Source: AP-15 sp963737145 (lineage in GTDB: Bacteria; Pseudomonadota; Alphaproteobacteria; ATCC43930; CGMCC-115725). From it: a stretch of DNA of 64,000 nucleotides. The position numbers and the translations under genes were made by a program. The stretch lies in assembly GCA_963737145.1 (NCBI GenBank), contig CAVTRO010000007.1:1364001-1428000 (forward strand). The letters are read 5' to 3'. Shown here one piece after another: positions 1 to 9,194 of the stretch; position 1 is the stretch's first letter; each line of letters begins with the position of its first letter. The notes below the pieces were generated by a model. It was not told where the DNA came from and did no database searches. It saw nothing but the letters and a program-made list of their open reading frames with translations.

Positions 1-660
1 GACCTCTACCGCCATACCGATCCGACCTTTGCGCGCGTGCTCGAGGAGCGCGTCGGGCTCGCGGCGATCGCGAAGGTTGGGACCATGAACAGCGAGCCCG
101 GCGACGAGCGCCCGGTAATCCAGGCCGGTGGCATTGCTCAGGTTCGCACCTACTTCGCCGATACGGCCGGCGCCGCGGCCAAATTCCTTGCCGAGCCGGA
201 GGGTCCGCGGGTCGGCGCGCTCGCCTTTGACGGCTGGGACACGCATGTCAACGAGGGGGCGGACAAGGGCCGGCTCGCCAACCTGCTAGGGGCGCTCGAT
301 GGCGCCATCGCCGCGATCGAGACGAATATGGGCGAGGCCTGGCGGGAAACCGTCGTTGTGCTGGTCACCGAATTCGGCCGCACCGCGCGCCTCAACGGCA
401 ATGACGGCACCGACCACGGCACCGCGACGGTGGCGTTGCTGGCCGGCGGCGCATTGAAGGGCGGCCGCGTCATCGCCGATTGGCCGGGCCTCAAAGAAGC
501 CGATCTCTACGAGAAGCGCGATCTGAAGCCGACGGCCGATCTGCGCGCCCTCCTCAAGGGTTTGCTGCGTGACCACCTCCGCGCCGACGAGGGAAGACTA
601 GAGGGGGCCGTATTCCCCGACAGCGCCGCGGCGAAGCCGTTGCAGGGGCTGCTCGCCTGA
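1..660 (+). CDS. DUF1501 family protein, C-terminal part
   Basis: The reading frame is open from the first base, so the true start lies before the window. The visible 219 residues match the C-terminal half of DUF1501 proteins, which have an alkaline phosphatase/sulfatase-like fold and are often exported. Seen directly: a GWDTHVNEG segment, a VTEFGRTA segment and a GTDHGTATV segment, the three conserved patches of this family, with D and H residues placed as in metal-binding superfamily members. Substrates of the family are not known. In other genomes a DUF1800 gene often lies just upstream, which cannot be checked here. The next gene starts 37 bp downstream on the same strand. Confidence 0.85.
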   Translation, partial: DLYRHTDPTFARVLEERVGLAAIAKVGTMNSEPGDERPVIQAGGIAQVRTYFADTAGAAAKFLAEPEGPRVGALAFDGWDTHVNEGADKGRLANLLGALDGAIAAIETNMGEAWRETVVVLVTEFGRTARLNGNDGTDHGTATVALLAGGALKGGRVIADWPGLKEADLYEKRDLKPTADLRALLKGLLRDHLRADEGRLEGAVFPDSAAAKPLQGLLA

Positions 661-696
661 GGCTTTAATGGCGTCCCTATCCGATTAGGACGCCCG

Positions 697-1863
697 ATGA
701 ACGATCTGAGCCTGCCGAGCCCCGTCGCCCGCGCGCGCGATCTCGCCCGACTGATCGCCGCGGAGGCGGACGCGATCGAGTGCGGCCGGCGCTTGACCCC
801 GCCGGTGATCCAGGAACTGCACGAAGCGCGGCTCTTCCGCATGCTCTATCCGCGCTCGGTCGGCGGCGACGAGGTCGAGCCGGCGGTCTATATCGAGGCG
901 GTCGGGGAATTGGCGCGGGCCGACGGCTCGGTCGGCTGGTGCGCCTCGATCGCCAACAGCACCGGCCTCTTCGCGCCCTATCTCGAGCCGGAGGCGGCGC
1001 GCACGGTGTTCGGGCCGCCGCGTTCTACATGCGCGTGGGGGCCGCCCAACGATTGTAGCGGGATCGCGGCGCCGGGCGGCTACCGGGTGACGGGCCGCTG
1101 GGATTTCGCCAGCGGCTGCCGCCATGCGAGCTGGATGGGCGCGCACGGCACGGTCGTCGAGCCCGACGGCTCGTTGCGGCTCAACAATTTCGGCCGGCCG
1201 ACGTTGCGCACCTGGCTGTTCCCGGTCGAGCAGGCGAGGCTGCTCGAAAATTGGGACCCGATCGGATTGCGCGGCACGGCGTCGGAATCCTACACGGTCG
1301 AGGACCTCTTCGTGCCTGAGGAATTCACCGGCACCCGCGAGGACCCGATGCTGCGCCGCGAGCCCGGCCCGCTCTACGCCTTCCCGCAACAGACCCTCTA
1401 TTCGGTCGGCATTGCCAGCGTAGCGCTCGGCATCGCCCGCGGCATGCTCGACGCCTTCGTCGAGCTGGCCCTGCGCAAGACCCCACGCGGCGCCGGCCGT
1501 CTTGCCGATAACGCGGTGATCCAGGCCGAGGTGGCGCGCGCCGAAGCCTGCCTCGGCGCCGCACGCTGCTATCTGATCGACACAGTGACCGAGATCTACC
1601 GCCGCGCCCTCCCGTCAGCCCCGATCGACATCCCGGACCGCGCCCGCGCCCGCCTCACCGGTTCCAACGCGATCACCAGCGCCGTCGCGGTCGCCAACCG
1701 GACCTACAAGGCCGCCGGCGTCGCCGCGATCTTCCCTGGCAGCCCCTTCGAGCGCCGCTTCCGCGACATCCACACCCTCTCGCAGCAAATCCAATCCCGC
1801 GACGCCCATTACGAAGCCGTCGGGCAGGTGCTGCTCGGCAACCCGCCTGAGGTGTTTTTTTAG
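697..1863 (+). CDS. acyl-CoA dehydrogenase-like flavin monooxygenase
   Basis: A 388-aa protein of the acyl-CoA dehydrogenase superfamily, of the subgroup that includes flavin-dependent hydroxylases (HsaA/DszC type) rather than classical beta-oxidation enzymes. The N-terminal helical domain carries a LxRADGSVGWC patch at about residues 72-82. The middle beta domain has the GYRVTGRWDFASG motif at about 128-140, typical of the flavin-binding sheet of these monooxygenase-like members. The C-terminal helical domain is complete and the length is normal for the family. The substrate cannot be told. Its stop codon overlaps the 3' end of the antiporter pseudogene on the opposite strand. Confidence 0.85.
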   Translation: MNDLSLPSPVARARDLARLIAAEADAIECGRRLTPPVIQELHEARLFRMLYPRSVGGDEVEPAVYIEAVGELARADGSVGWCASIANSTGLFAPYLEPEAARTVFGPPRSTCAWGPPNDCSGIAAPGGYRVTGRWDFASGCRHASWMGAHGTVVEPDGSLRLNNFGRPTLRTWLFPVEQARLLENWDPIGLRGTASESYTVEDLFVPEEFTGTREDPMLRREPGPLYAFPQQTLYSVGIASVALGIARGMLDAFVELALRKTPRGAGRLADNAVIQAEVARAEACLGAARCYLIDTVTEIYRRALPSAPIDIPDRARARLTGSNAITSAVAVANRTYKAAGVAAIFPGSPFERRFRDIHTLSQQIQSRDAHYEAVGQVLLGNPPEVFF

Positions 1864-2640
1864 CGACTGCCGCTGGAGATCAAATACTCTGGCGCCCCGC
1901 TTTCCCCGTTCTTCCCCGAGCCGATGGTCCGCCTTGCCACGATGCCGAGCGTCGAACCCTGGACGATGATGCTGAACAAGTCGGTGGCGGCGAGAATCGC
2001 GGGCCTGGCCGGGCTGTCCGGCAGGGAGAGCGCGAGCGCCACCGAAATGCCGCCGCGGATGCCCGCCCACGTCAAAAATGGAACGTTGCGGATCGACATC
2101 AAATTGCTCCAGGCGAACACGATCACCGGGCCGGTTACCGCCAGGAGACAGCCGAGGAGGACGATCGGGATCGCCGCCCCCGCGAGAGCGAGCGCCAACG
2201 GCTCGAAGCGTAGCACCAGCACCTCGAGCCCGATCAGCAGAAACCGTACGGATGGCCGATGAGCCGTCTTCCAGATTGCAACTCCGGCCACCGCGGTCGA
2301 GACGACCGTGCCGAAGCTGCGAGGATCACCACCGGGCACCGCCCGGTCACGGCAATTTGCCCAAATCGACATCAAGCCGGCAAAGAGCAGGAAGCCGAGC
2401 ATCCCGTTCATCGCGACGGCGCTGAAATCGATCTGCAGGAGCGCATTTGTCAGGGGGTCATAGGTGCTTACCCGGGAAGGCGAAATCGACCCCGACCAGA
2501 ACGAGCGATGTCACCACGCTCATGACGAGGAGGCCGATCGTATGCGGCAGCGGAAGAAATTTGTAATTTAGCCACCCGAAAAGGTCCGACAGCGTCAGGA
2601 GAATTGCGGCCAGGTTGAAAGCGAGAACACGTCTACGCGA
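1860..2640 (-). pseudogene. broken CPA1-type Na+/H+ antiporter (NhaP-like)
   Basis: Leftward remains of a CPA1 sodium/proton antiporter. From 2640 the frame gives a typical NhaP N-terminus (FNLAAILLTLSDLFGWLN, then LPHTIGLLVMS), which meets a stop after FAFPGKHL near 2460. One frame over, the protein resumes (LTNALLQIDFSAVAMNGM) and runs to 1860. Soon after VVSTAVAGVAIW the frame jumps straight to FLLIGLEVLVLRFEP, so the central membrane core, which carries the ion-binding Asp motifs, has been deleted. The conserved TWAGIRGGISVALALSLPD motif and the C-terminal tail survive. A frameshift plus loss of the catalytic core means it cannot work. A complete antiporter of another subtype is present at 30319. 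Confidence 0.8.
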
Positions 2641-2973
2641 GCTCCATCATCCTCCGGGCCGAAACCACGACCGGCCAGACCTACTTCGATCGGCCGCCTG
2701 AAGCCCGCTGCGCAAGCAGCCTGGGGGTGAGGCCGGGGCCGTGCACTCCGAAGAACTTAAGCCGGCGACTGTAAATGTCTGAGATCAATACCGGAACCCG
2801 ACGATTGTGACCATGAAACCAGTAAACTTCAGCGCGTCTAAGCGCATCGGAGCGAACGCCTGCGACGATCAAAACCAGTGCGGACATGCAATTCCGATTC
2901 CCCTGATGGCGGAGAGGATGCAGCGCTCGGATAGCTCCCGTGGGTTCGCTTTGTCCTGTTTCGGACCAAGACT

Positions 2974-3236
2974 TTGAAAATTGCAAACGTAAACCTTCGG
3001 CAACTACCGGGGAGTGAACATCTCGAACGCGCGGCCGGAATTAAATTCACCGACGACAAGCGCTACTTCGACTACCGAATAAAATCGGATAACCGAGATC
3101 GCCCACGGAGGCGACAATCTCCTTGGGCACCGGAGACCTTCCCGCGATCGGCCAGGTCATCACCGACAAAAAGGTGGTTGACCGTTTGCGCCCACAAGTT
3201 CGCGAGCAAGGATTGAGCCGCCGCCAAGGCAATTAA
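2974..3236 (+). pseudogene. unidentified decayed gene fragment
   Basis: Two protein-like stretches lie in different frames. One (about 3016-3100) reads EHLERAAGIKFTDDKRYF and on to IKSDNRD. The other (about 3110-3236) includes TGDLPAIGQVITDKKVVD and ends RRQGN before a TAA. Together they look like the 3' end of one gene broken by a frameshift near 3100. I do not recognise the family. The remainder of 2641-3363 shows no convincing gene, only degraded DNA between the antiporter remnant and the tRNA. A short direct repeat CGGTGCCAAT lies at about 3280-3300, just upstream of the tRNA. Confidence 0.3.
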
Positions 3237-3363
3237 GGCTGCGATGGGCTTCGGTGCAAAATCGCCAGCTTAAAGGGCTCCGGTGCCAATCCGGTGCCAA
3301 TTGCCAGGTCTGTCTCTTGTCGTTCCTAGGGGTGTCGTGCTAAGTCGTTGTCTGCGTTCACTC

Positions 3364-3452
3364 GGAGAGGTGCCGGAGCGGTCGAACGGGGCGGTCTCGA
3401 AAACCGTTGTCCCTCTTGCGGGGGACCGAGGGTTCGAATCCCTCCCTCTCCG
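3364..3452 (+). tRNA. tRNA-Ser (anticodon CGA)
   Basis: An 89-nt type II tRNA can be folded by eye. The acceptor strands are GGAGAGG (3364-3370) and CCTCTCC (3445-3451) with G73 at 3452. The D arm follows, then an anticodon stem GCGGT/ACCGT around the loop CTCGAAA (anticodon CGA). A long variable arm (TCCCTCTTGCGGGGGA region) precedes a T arm GAGGG-TTCGAAT-CCCTC. It reads UCG serine codons. No CCA follows at this copy (TGACCA), whereas the repeated 3' end at 23860-23886 is followed directly by CCA. The present 3' end was therefore rebuilt by an integrating element. The antisense strand yields the well-known spurious 'GGIRTLG' reading frame. Confidence 0.95.
3426..3452 (+). repeat. attL: 27-bp direct repeat inside tRNA-Ser 3' end
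   Basis: This begins CCGAGGGTTCGAAT and ends CCCTCTCCG. It is identical over 27 bp to 23860-23886 and covers the T arm and acceptor 3' strand of the tRNA. It is the island/chromosome junction on the tRNA side. Confidence 0.85.
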
Positions 3453-3512
3453 TGACCACAAAGCCACAGGAACCCTGAAGCACCAGCATTTCTGCCCCTT
3501 GCAGAACCCCGG

Positions 3513-3536
3513 AGGGGTGCAAAATAGGGGTGCAAA
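3513..3536 (+). promoter_or_regulatory. putative integrase arm-type sites, left end
   Basis: Two direct copies of AGGGGTGCAAA-like sequence (3513-3522 and 3526-3536) lie 13 bp apart, between the attachment core and the integrase start. The same word recurs two to three times just inside the right attachment site (23772-23827). Position and repetition fit recombinase arm binding or autoregulation; this is inferred. Confidence 0.5.
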
Positions 3537-3541
3537 GGTAG

Positions 3542-4939
3542 ATGCGAGTGGCATGGATGGGGTTCATCGTCAAGAAGAAGGGTATCTGGTGGGTTCGTAT
3601 CGTGGTGCCGGATGAATTGGTGCCGCTCATCGGGAAAAAGAACCTTCTGGAGAGCCTACACACAAAGGACCACCGGATAGCCGTCGAGAAGGCACCGGCA
3701 GTCATTGCAAAATTTCAACAGCAGATCGCCGCTGCTCGCGCGAAGCTCGGGGGCTATGTCTACGTTCCCGCAACATCGCACCCAGAGATTGTGACCCGCG
3801 TTATCCAGCGTGGTGGTTTTGGCGGTAGGATGATGCTCAAGAGCGAAGCCGAGAACCTCCCGGCCCCTGATACGCGTTCGGTCATTGTCGAGCCGTCATC
3901 CGAGGTTATCGACGCTATCTATCGGGCCAGACAACAAGCAGAACAACGCAACGCGGTGACGGTCGCCGATGACCCGGTGAGGTTTCAGGAGATGGTCGAG
4001 AAATGGGCGCGCGAAAGCAAAGTCCCCCATCCCACCAAGCGGCTCTATCTGTCCAAAACCGTCCGCTTCGTGAGGTGGCTCAAAACCGACCGGGAGATAC
4101 GCGGCGTGGCCGCATGCCCCGACGATATGCGGCTGGTCACCCGCGAGGAATACATCCGCTACAAGGAGGATCTGCTGAAGCCTGACAGCGGGCTCGGGCA
4201 CACGACGGTGAAGCATCACCTCGACGATCTACGGACCCTGTTCATCTTCGCCTCGAAAAACCGGAGCTTTGTCAACCCGACCGACGATGTGACCCGACTG
4301 GACCGCAAAAACGGGCGCAGCAGATGGCGTCCCTACACGCTGGACGAACGGATCAGGATCTTGACCGAAGCTCGTAAAGAGGGGCCGGTCATCCGCTGGT
4401 GCCAATGGGGCGCATGGGCGACCGGTGCCAGGGTCAGCGAGATCGCGGAGGCCAGCACGAAAGACGTGTGTCAGATCGGCGGCATGTGGTGCATCAAAAT
4501 CCTGCTCGATGACCGCGAGGAGGACGCCAGCCTCAAGAACGAAGAGTCACATCGTATCGTCGCGTTACATTCGGCTCTGATCGACCGGGAGGGTTTCCTG
4601 GATTATGTTGACAGCGTTCGCCGCGAGTTCGGCGAGGGGCCGCTGTTCCCGATGCTCAAACCGGATCGAGATGGCCGACGCGGCAACCCGGCCAGCCGCC
4701 GAATATCGAAGTGGATGAGAAACAAGCTCAAGATCAAGGATAAACGGATCGCGCCGAACCATAGCTGGCGGCACACCTTTGAGTTCGTTCACCGGAACGA
4801 GCTTGAACCGGCGACGCGCGAAGATACCGTGAACCATATAACGGGGCGGAGTCAGGGCGGCGCGTCCGGGCGGCATTATGGGATTTATGAGATACGGCGA
4901 GACCGTATCGAGATTGAAAGGATGCCCTGTCCTGCGTAA
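3542..4939 (+). CDS. int: tyrosine-type site-specific integrase of the island
   Basis: A 465-aa tyrosine recombinase likely to catalyse island integration and excision at the tRNA-Ser core. The N-terminus has the DUF6538-like pattern (KKGIWWVRIVVPDELV, residues 13-28). A SAM-like core-binding domain spans about 145-250. The catalytic domain shows Arg297 (ATGARVSEIAE), His407/Arg410 (HSWRHTF), a histidine near 432 and the nucleophile Tyr446 (GRHYG), so the catalytic set looks complete. A start at 3542 or at the ATG at 3557 are both possible. It lies 89 bp after the tRNA and points into the island. It is not closely related to the frameshifted integrase at 5595-6888, which has a different N-terminal arm domain. 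Confidence 0.92.
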   Translation: MRVAWMGFIVKKKGIWWVRIVVPDELVPLIGKKNLLESLHTKDHRIAVEKAPAVIAKFQQQIAAARAKLGGYVYVPATSHPEIVTRVIQRGGFGGRMMLKSEAENLPAPDTRSVIVEPSSEVIDAIYRARQQAEQRNAVTVADDPVRFQEMVEKWARESKVPHPTKRLYLSKTVRFVRWLKTDREIRGVAACPDDMRLVTREEYIRYKEDLLKPDSGLGHTTVKHHLDDLRTLFIFASKNRSFVNPTDDVTRLDRKNGRSRWRPYTLDERIRILTEARKEGPVIRWCQWGAWATGARVSEIAEASTKDVCQIGGMWCIKILLDDREEDASLKNEESHRIVALHSALIDREGFLDYVDSVRREFGEGPLFPMLKPDRDGRRGNPASRRISKWMRNKLKIKDKRIAPNHSWRHTFEFVHRNELEPATREDTVNHITGRSQGGASGRHYGIYEIRRDRIEIERMPCPA

Positions 4940-4995
4940 AAATAACGGAGAAGCAAGAATTTCCGAGAGCATCCTAAGCTCGTCGCCGGGCTGGG

Positions 4996-5185
4996 TTGCG
5001 CCGGCAGACCGGGGTGGTTGCGCCGGCAGACCGGGGTGGTTGCGCCGGCAGACCGGGGTGGTTGCGCCGGCAGACCGGGGTGGTTGCGCCGGCAGACCGG
5101 GGTGGTTGCGCCGGCAGACCGGGGTGGTTGCGCCGGCAGACCGGGGTGATTGTGCCGGCAGACCGGGGTGGTTGCGCCGGCAGGC
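4996..5185 (+). repeat. 22-bp tandem repeat (minisatellite), about 9 units
   Basis: The unit TTGCGCCGGCAGACCGGGG plus TGG repeats with a 22-bp period starting at 4996, 5018, 5040, 5062, 5084, 5106, 5128, 5150 and 5172. The first seven are essentially identical, the eighth has two changes (TTGTGCC, TGAT) and the last decays after CAGG. Because 22 is not a multiple of 3, every frame stays open and gives false Pro/Arg/Gly-rich reading frames. It lies 57 bp after the integrase stop. About 400 bp with no clear gene follow (5186-5594). Function is unknown. Confidence 0.95.
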
Positions 5186-5594
5186 CGACGTTGCGCCGCG
5201 ACTGTCACACAGGCTGTCACACAAACTCGGGTTTCCGAGGGGGTGCGCGGCAACCAACATAGGCCCAGAATGGCGGAAACGCTAGGCTCTACCGTCCGAC
5301 TGGATACGCTCGGATCGACTATCTTCGAGCCCCGCTCTTTTACTAAGTCTAGATTTCCTGCCGGTTTTGCGGGGCTGTCACACGGTCTATCACGCAACGG
5401 GGCAAATTCTAGGGAAAAATTTCCACCTGCATCCGCCCACAGCCGCCGCCAATGGATGATGCCATTGTTTCCTCCGCGCTGTGGGGGGCCGCCGCGCCAC
5501 ACACAGAACGTGGCAGCATTGAGATCGGAGATCCCGGCCTCGAAATCGTCGAGACGGAGCCGGGCGTAGGGGCGCGTCTGATCGCGGGTCATTT

Positions 5595-6888
5595 TCATGC
5601 CCGCTCTACCAACCCAAGCAGGCGGGTTTGCCACGCTTCCAGCGCCTCCTTCAGCTCGTCCTGATATTCCAGGCAGGTTGATACATCGTAGACCCTCTCC
5701 ATGCCCTGTCTCGCGTGCGCCACGATCATCTCCCGGATATCGGTGTCGATACGCCTGCCGTTGGCTAGTCGCACTTGTCCTAACCATGAGCGCATCGTCC
5801 GCCTCAGATCTTGCTGCGTAAAATCGGGCACCCCCGACAGCTTGCGTAGCCGTTTTTGCCAATAATCAAAATTGTTGAACGGCACGTCGCCATTCACTGT
5901 AAAATAGTATGGTGAGCCATCGATAATCGGCAGGGCCGACAATTGCTGATCGATATAAGTTGTTAGTGGTAGGACATGCTCGACATTCTCCTTCATCTGA
6001 TCGCGGCCAAACCACAATTTGCCGTCCTCGACCTGATCACGGCGTAGTTTGGCGAATTGGGAACGCCGTTGCCCCTCGGCGAGCGCCACCCGCGTCAAGC
6101 GCCCAAAGAGGCCACTGCCCGGCGCGCTGTCCTCCATCATCACCCCGGCAGCCTGCCATACTGCCACGAGCTTGGACTTCTCGATCGAGCCACACATCCC
6201 TCTTGCGATCGTCGGCTGTGAGCCCGTGGATCTTCTCCCCATCAGACGGCACCGGATTGGCTGGGATGAAGCGCGAGCGCGATATATCGACAGGCGGATC
6301 AGCCAACCAGCCAAACATCGCGTGCGCCACACTATGAAGATTACGGCACGCGAAGGGACCGCCGATCGTGCGCTTCTCACATTGCTTTCCAGCCAGCGGA
6401 TTGGGCCGCACCTCTTTGTGCGCCACCAGCACGTCGATCGTCATCTCGCGGGTGATCTGGCGTCCTGGCACTCCGCGCCAGGGTGGGATCAAAAAGCGCC
6501 GGATCAGGCTTTCGAGTGGGTGCGCCGAGCGTACCACCGGCTTTCCGTGGCGATCGAGCCGGTGCAGATAGCTGATGTAGCGCTCAGCCATGACCTCCCA
6601 CGGTTCCCCAGAATCATCTTCTTCTTTCGTCGCCGGAACCTTGCCGATCTCGGCCAAGGCCGGAAGCACCGCGCGCCGGGCGGCGCGGACGCGCATTTCC
6701 GGCCACTCGCCGATCTTCTTCCAGACCGGGTCTTTGGCCCCCTTGGGCCGCTTTACAGCAAACCACGTCCGGGTGTCAGCCGGGGTGATCCGCAGCACGA
6801 GACCAGTTTGCTTGCCGTCAGGGAAGGGCTGGTTCTTCTCAGTCGGTCGCAACCGGGCGATCAGTTCGTCTGTCAAAACAATTTTCAC
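5595..6888 (-). pseudogene. frameshifted P4-type tyrosine integrase
   Basis: A leftward integrase of the P4/DUF4102 type, split between two frames. The N-terminal part starts at a GTG at 6888 behind an AGGAGA box (6894-6899) and has the arm-binding pattern LTDELIARLRPTEKNQPFPDG, followed by a core-binding domain. Near 6200 the frame breaks. The catalytic domain continues in the next frame: LVAVWQAAG, GQRRSQFAKLRRDQV with the first catalytic Arg, then QQDLRRTMRSW with Gln where His is usual, then HARQGMERVYD. Without the frameshift the protein would be about 430 aa. It is the relic of a second element inside the island, or of an older resident of the same site. Confidence 0.8.
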
Positions 6889-7495
6889 ATTGGTCTCCTG
6901 TAGCGCGCAGCGAGGCACGGCTTGCGCGCTTGCAAAAAGAGACCGGAGCGATTACGTCGTCGTATGTTGCTGTCTTGAGCGTAATGCTCCGGACGGTTCT
7001 TCCGTCGTTCCAGCGACGGGGGCGAGGCGGTCGGGCCTATGCCCGACCGTTTTCGTTCTATTATTTCATAGCCAACCCTCCTTGATGCGCTCAGGTTCCC
7101 CAACGCTATGACCATAGCTGAGGGAACGTCAAGACCAAACTTTATGGTCCTGCATCGGATTATTTGGCTTATTGTTTAACAATAAAGTTAATTGGGCGTC
7201 GTGCGGTCGATCACGTTACCCCCCACTCGGAAATTGGGAGAGTTTTACCTGTCTTATTCTTGACCTTGTGCAGCTATCTTCGTAGGCAGAATAAAAACAC
7301 ACGTTTCGCCGGAAAACCTTAGGCCAGTCGAAATATTGAACTTTCAGTTTTACGTGACTTATCCCTATAGATGCGTATGAGCGGGCCGGGACCATTATTT
7401 TGCGACTTCACAAGGAGGTACATTCTCACAGGTCTGCAACCTCACTTCAGATCCCATCCGCCCAATGCTTACTCATCTTATTAAAATAAACAAAC
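6889..7495. other. AT-richer intergenic stretch, no gene seen
   Basis: About 600 bp lie between the second integrase and the HTH gene, noticeably richer in A and T than the flanking chromosome (for example runs near 7140-7200 and 7470-7495). No reading frame with protein-like character was found. Low GC is consistent with foreign origin. Confidence 0.6.
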
Positions 7496-7514
7496 CTCAT
7501 ACGTTTCGTATGAG
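7496..7514 (-). terminator. hairpin terminator of the DUF2130-HTH operon
   Basis: A perfect 8-bp stem CTCATACG/CGTATGAG with a 3-nt loop overlaps the stop codon of the HTH gene. Read leftward it is followed by a T-rich run (GGTTTGTTTATTTTAATAAG), so it looks like an intrinsic terminator for the leftward operon. The stem is not GC-rich, so termination may be weak. Confidence 0.55.
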
Positions 7515-8042
7515 ATCATCAGGTAATCTTGGTGCTACAGTCTTGGCAGCAATCAAGTGATCCAAACTATCGAGCTTGATGAGCGGCTTGTTCGACAGCA
7601 GGTGCACAACTTCCAGACTTGGCAGCACACGGTTGTAGAAGGTGGATTTGCTGACATTCAAATACGCGCAAGCCGCTTGGATCGTAACCAACGCTGGCCG
7701 CAGCGGCGCTACGGTCGTCGCAATGGTCGGCGCAGAGCTTGGGTTATTAGTCCGGTATTTTTGCGGCTCGGCTTCGAGCTTCCGTTCCGCCCTCTGCATG
7801 AGTTGCCCGGCGATACCGTCGAATATGGCCGCGCGCAGAAACTCGATCTCGTCCCTGGAAGCTCGGCGACCTCGCTCCGACATCCGCGTCTCGATTGACG
7901 CGATCCCCGAGGCGGTCAGTGAACTGGCCAAATTGGATATTCCGGCAGCAACATCAAGGAGGCCCGATTCGACCAATGACTGCGCTCTTGTCGGGCCGCA
8001 TGTTTCCGCAGTGATGGCTGGAGGACGTGAGCGCGTGCTCAT
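7497..8042 (-). CDS. excisionase-like HTH protein
   Basis: A 181-aa protein with a C-terminal helix-turn-helix of the MerR/excisionase-like kind. The segment VTIQAACAYLNVSKSTFYNRV (about 126-146) has the 'sequence, cluster, trigger-fold' look of HTH_17 domains, followed by a short wing (PLIKLDSLDHLIA). The N-terminal 120 residues are unfamiliar and probably helical. Its ATG overlaps the stop of the DUF2130 gene (ATGA), so the two are translationally coupled and likely act together. It could be a regulator or a DNA-targeting partner of the DUF2130 protein; nothing in the sequence decides this. Confidence 0.7.
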   Translation of the reverse strand: MSTRSRPPAITAETCGPTRAQSLVESGLLDVAAGISNLASSLTASGIASIETRMSERGRRASRDEIEFLRAAIFDGIAGQLMQRAERKLEAEPQKYRTNNPSSAPTIATTVAPLRPALVTIQAACAYLNVSKSTFYNRVLPSLEVVHLLSNKPLIKLDSLDHLIAAKTVAPRLPDDLIRNV

Positions 8043-9148
8043 GCGGACGCCTCAGCCCCTTCAATGATGCCGTCGATTTGCGATAAGAGTTCGCCCACCG
8101 ACGCACTGACCGTATTGACCAGATCGGCGCGGCGACCCCACGTCTTCTGGTGCGCCGCCACTTCAGCACGATCGAGGCCAAGCATCTCATTGGTCGCTTG
8201 GCTGATCTGAGCCCAGAGGCGCGCGGCTCGATCTGACACCAGAAACGCATAAAGTCGGTGGGTCTTTTCGGCGCGGACCTCGCTCCCGGCCCGAAGCAGA
8301 TGCATTTGAACGCTCGCTCGGCGGAGCAAATGCGCAATAGCAACGACCCGCTGCGGGGCCGCAACGATAACGCCGTCCATTAGGCCGATTTCGTGCATAC
8401 CAGCCGGAAATACTGTCGTTACGAGAACGGCATGATCGGCCTGTTCAGCAACCTGATCGCGACGGAGTTTCGCGACATATTGATTTATCCATCTGGAAGT
8501 ATTTTTTGTCTCGAATATGGTCTTGCCGACAGAAATTCCGTGGCAAGAGATTATGTGATGTATATCACTTCCTGATTTTCCTTTACCAACTCGAACAATA
8601 TTATCACCGAATCCTGTGAATTCTCTGTGCAACGCCTCAAATACTTCAGTTTCCCGTTCGTCCCCCAAATCGATAGAGCGGTTTTTTTGTAATCTTCTTT
8701 GAAGCTCCTGCAATTTTTCATCAAGCTTTGTGCGCTCCTCAAACCCTTTAACCCTCTCCGAGTTGACCGCTTCTACGATTTTCTTCTCGAATGTCTCCCG
8801 CTCTGCTTTCAACCGCTGTTCGAGGGCAGCCTGCTGGGTCGCCTTAAGCCCCTTAATGTGCGCCTCGGCGGCTTTGACGGCATCCTTTCGGCCTTTCTCT
8901 ATGGCCTGCGCTAAATCCCGCGCGAATCGCTGCTTCAGCGCCTCTTCGGCTTCCGCAACGCGCCCACGTGCCTCGGCCTCAATCCTCGCCACGATTTGCC
9001 GGTATTGCTTGCGCGAGATCGGCTGGCCGCAGTAAGGGCAAGTCGCTTCATCGGCATGCGGGCCAGCCTCATGAACGTGCGGCGTTGTGGCGTTATTTTT
9101 GGCGGTTTCGGGAACGGGCACGGAACAAACCCTCTTAGTGAAAACCAT
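8039..9148 (-). CDS. DUF2130 protein: Zn-knuckle, coiled coil, nuclease-like domain
   Basis: A 369-aa protein with the DUF2130 layout. A CPYCGQ knuckle lies at residues 37-42. A long charged Ala/Glu/Arg-rich coiled coil runs from about 50 to 155. A C-terminal domain then shows Asp195 (GSDIHH) and Glu213-x-Lys215 (IFETKNTSRW), which has the spacing of a PD-(D/E)xK nuclease core. The family is found in mobile and defence-rich DNA, but its biochemical role is not established as far as I know. First gene of a leftward pair with the HTH gene; the start lies 46 bp from a divergent XRE regulator with a palindromic operator-like site between them. Confidence 0.8.
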   Translation of the reverse strand: MVFTKRVCSVPVPETAKNNATTPHVHEAGPHADEATCPYCGQPISRKQYRQIVARIEAEARGRVAEAEEALKQRFARDLAQAIEKGRKDAVKAAEAHIKGLKATQQAALEQRLKAERETFEKKIVEAVNSERVKGFEERTKLDEKLQELQRRLQKNRSIDLGDERETEVFEALHREFTGFGDNIVRVGKGKSGSDIHHIISCHGISVGKTIFETKNTSRWINQYVAKLRRDQVAEQADHAVLVTTVFPAGMHEIGLMDGVIVAAPQRVVAIAHLLRRASVQMHLLRAGSEVRAEKTHRLYAFLVSDRAARLWAQISQATNEMLGLDRAEVAAHQKTWGRRADLVNTVSASVGELLSQIDGIIEGAEASA

Positions 9149-9155
9149 CGTATTT

Positions 9156-9165
9156 GGTTATAACC
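9156..9165. promoter_or_regulatory. palindromic operator-like site
   Basis: The perfect 10-bp palindrome GGTTATAACC sits in the 46-bp gap between the divergent DUF2130 operon and the XRE gene. The position fits an operator bound by the adjacent XRE protein; this is inferred. Confidence 0.45.
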
Positions 9166-9194
9166 GCTAAATTTGGAGGAGTCAACTAAAAATC

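Noticed and set aside
3270..3705. Minus-strand frames over tRNA-Ser giving a GEGGIRTLG-type protein
   Set aside because: This is the well-known false translation of the antisense strand of a serine tRNA; the tRNA explains the DNA fully.
4996..5185. CRISPR array
   Set aside because: The repeats are directly adjacent with no unique spacers and no cas genes are nearby.
4565..5862. Long Pro/Arg/Gly-rich frames on both strands
   Set aside because: They are produced by the 22-bp tandem repeat, which keeps all frames open, and extend into antisense of the integrase.
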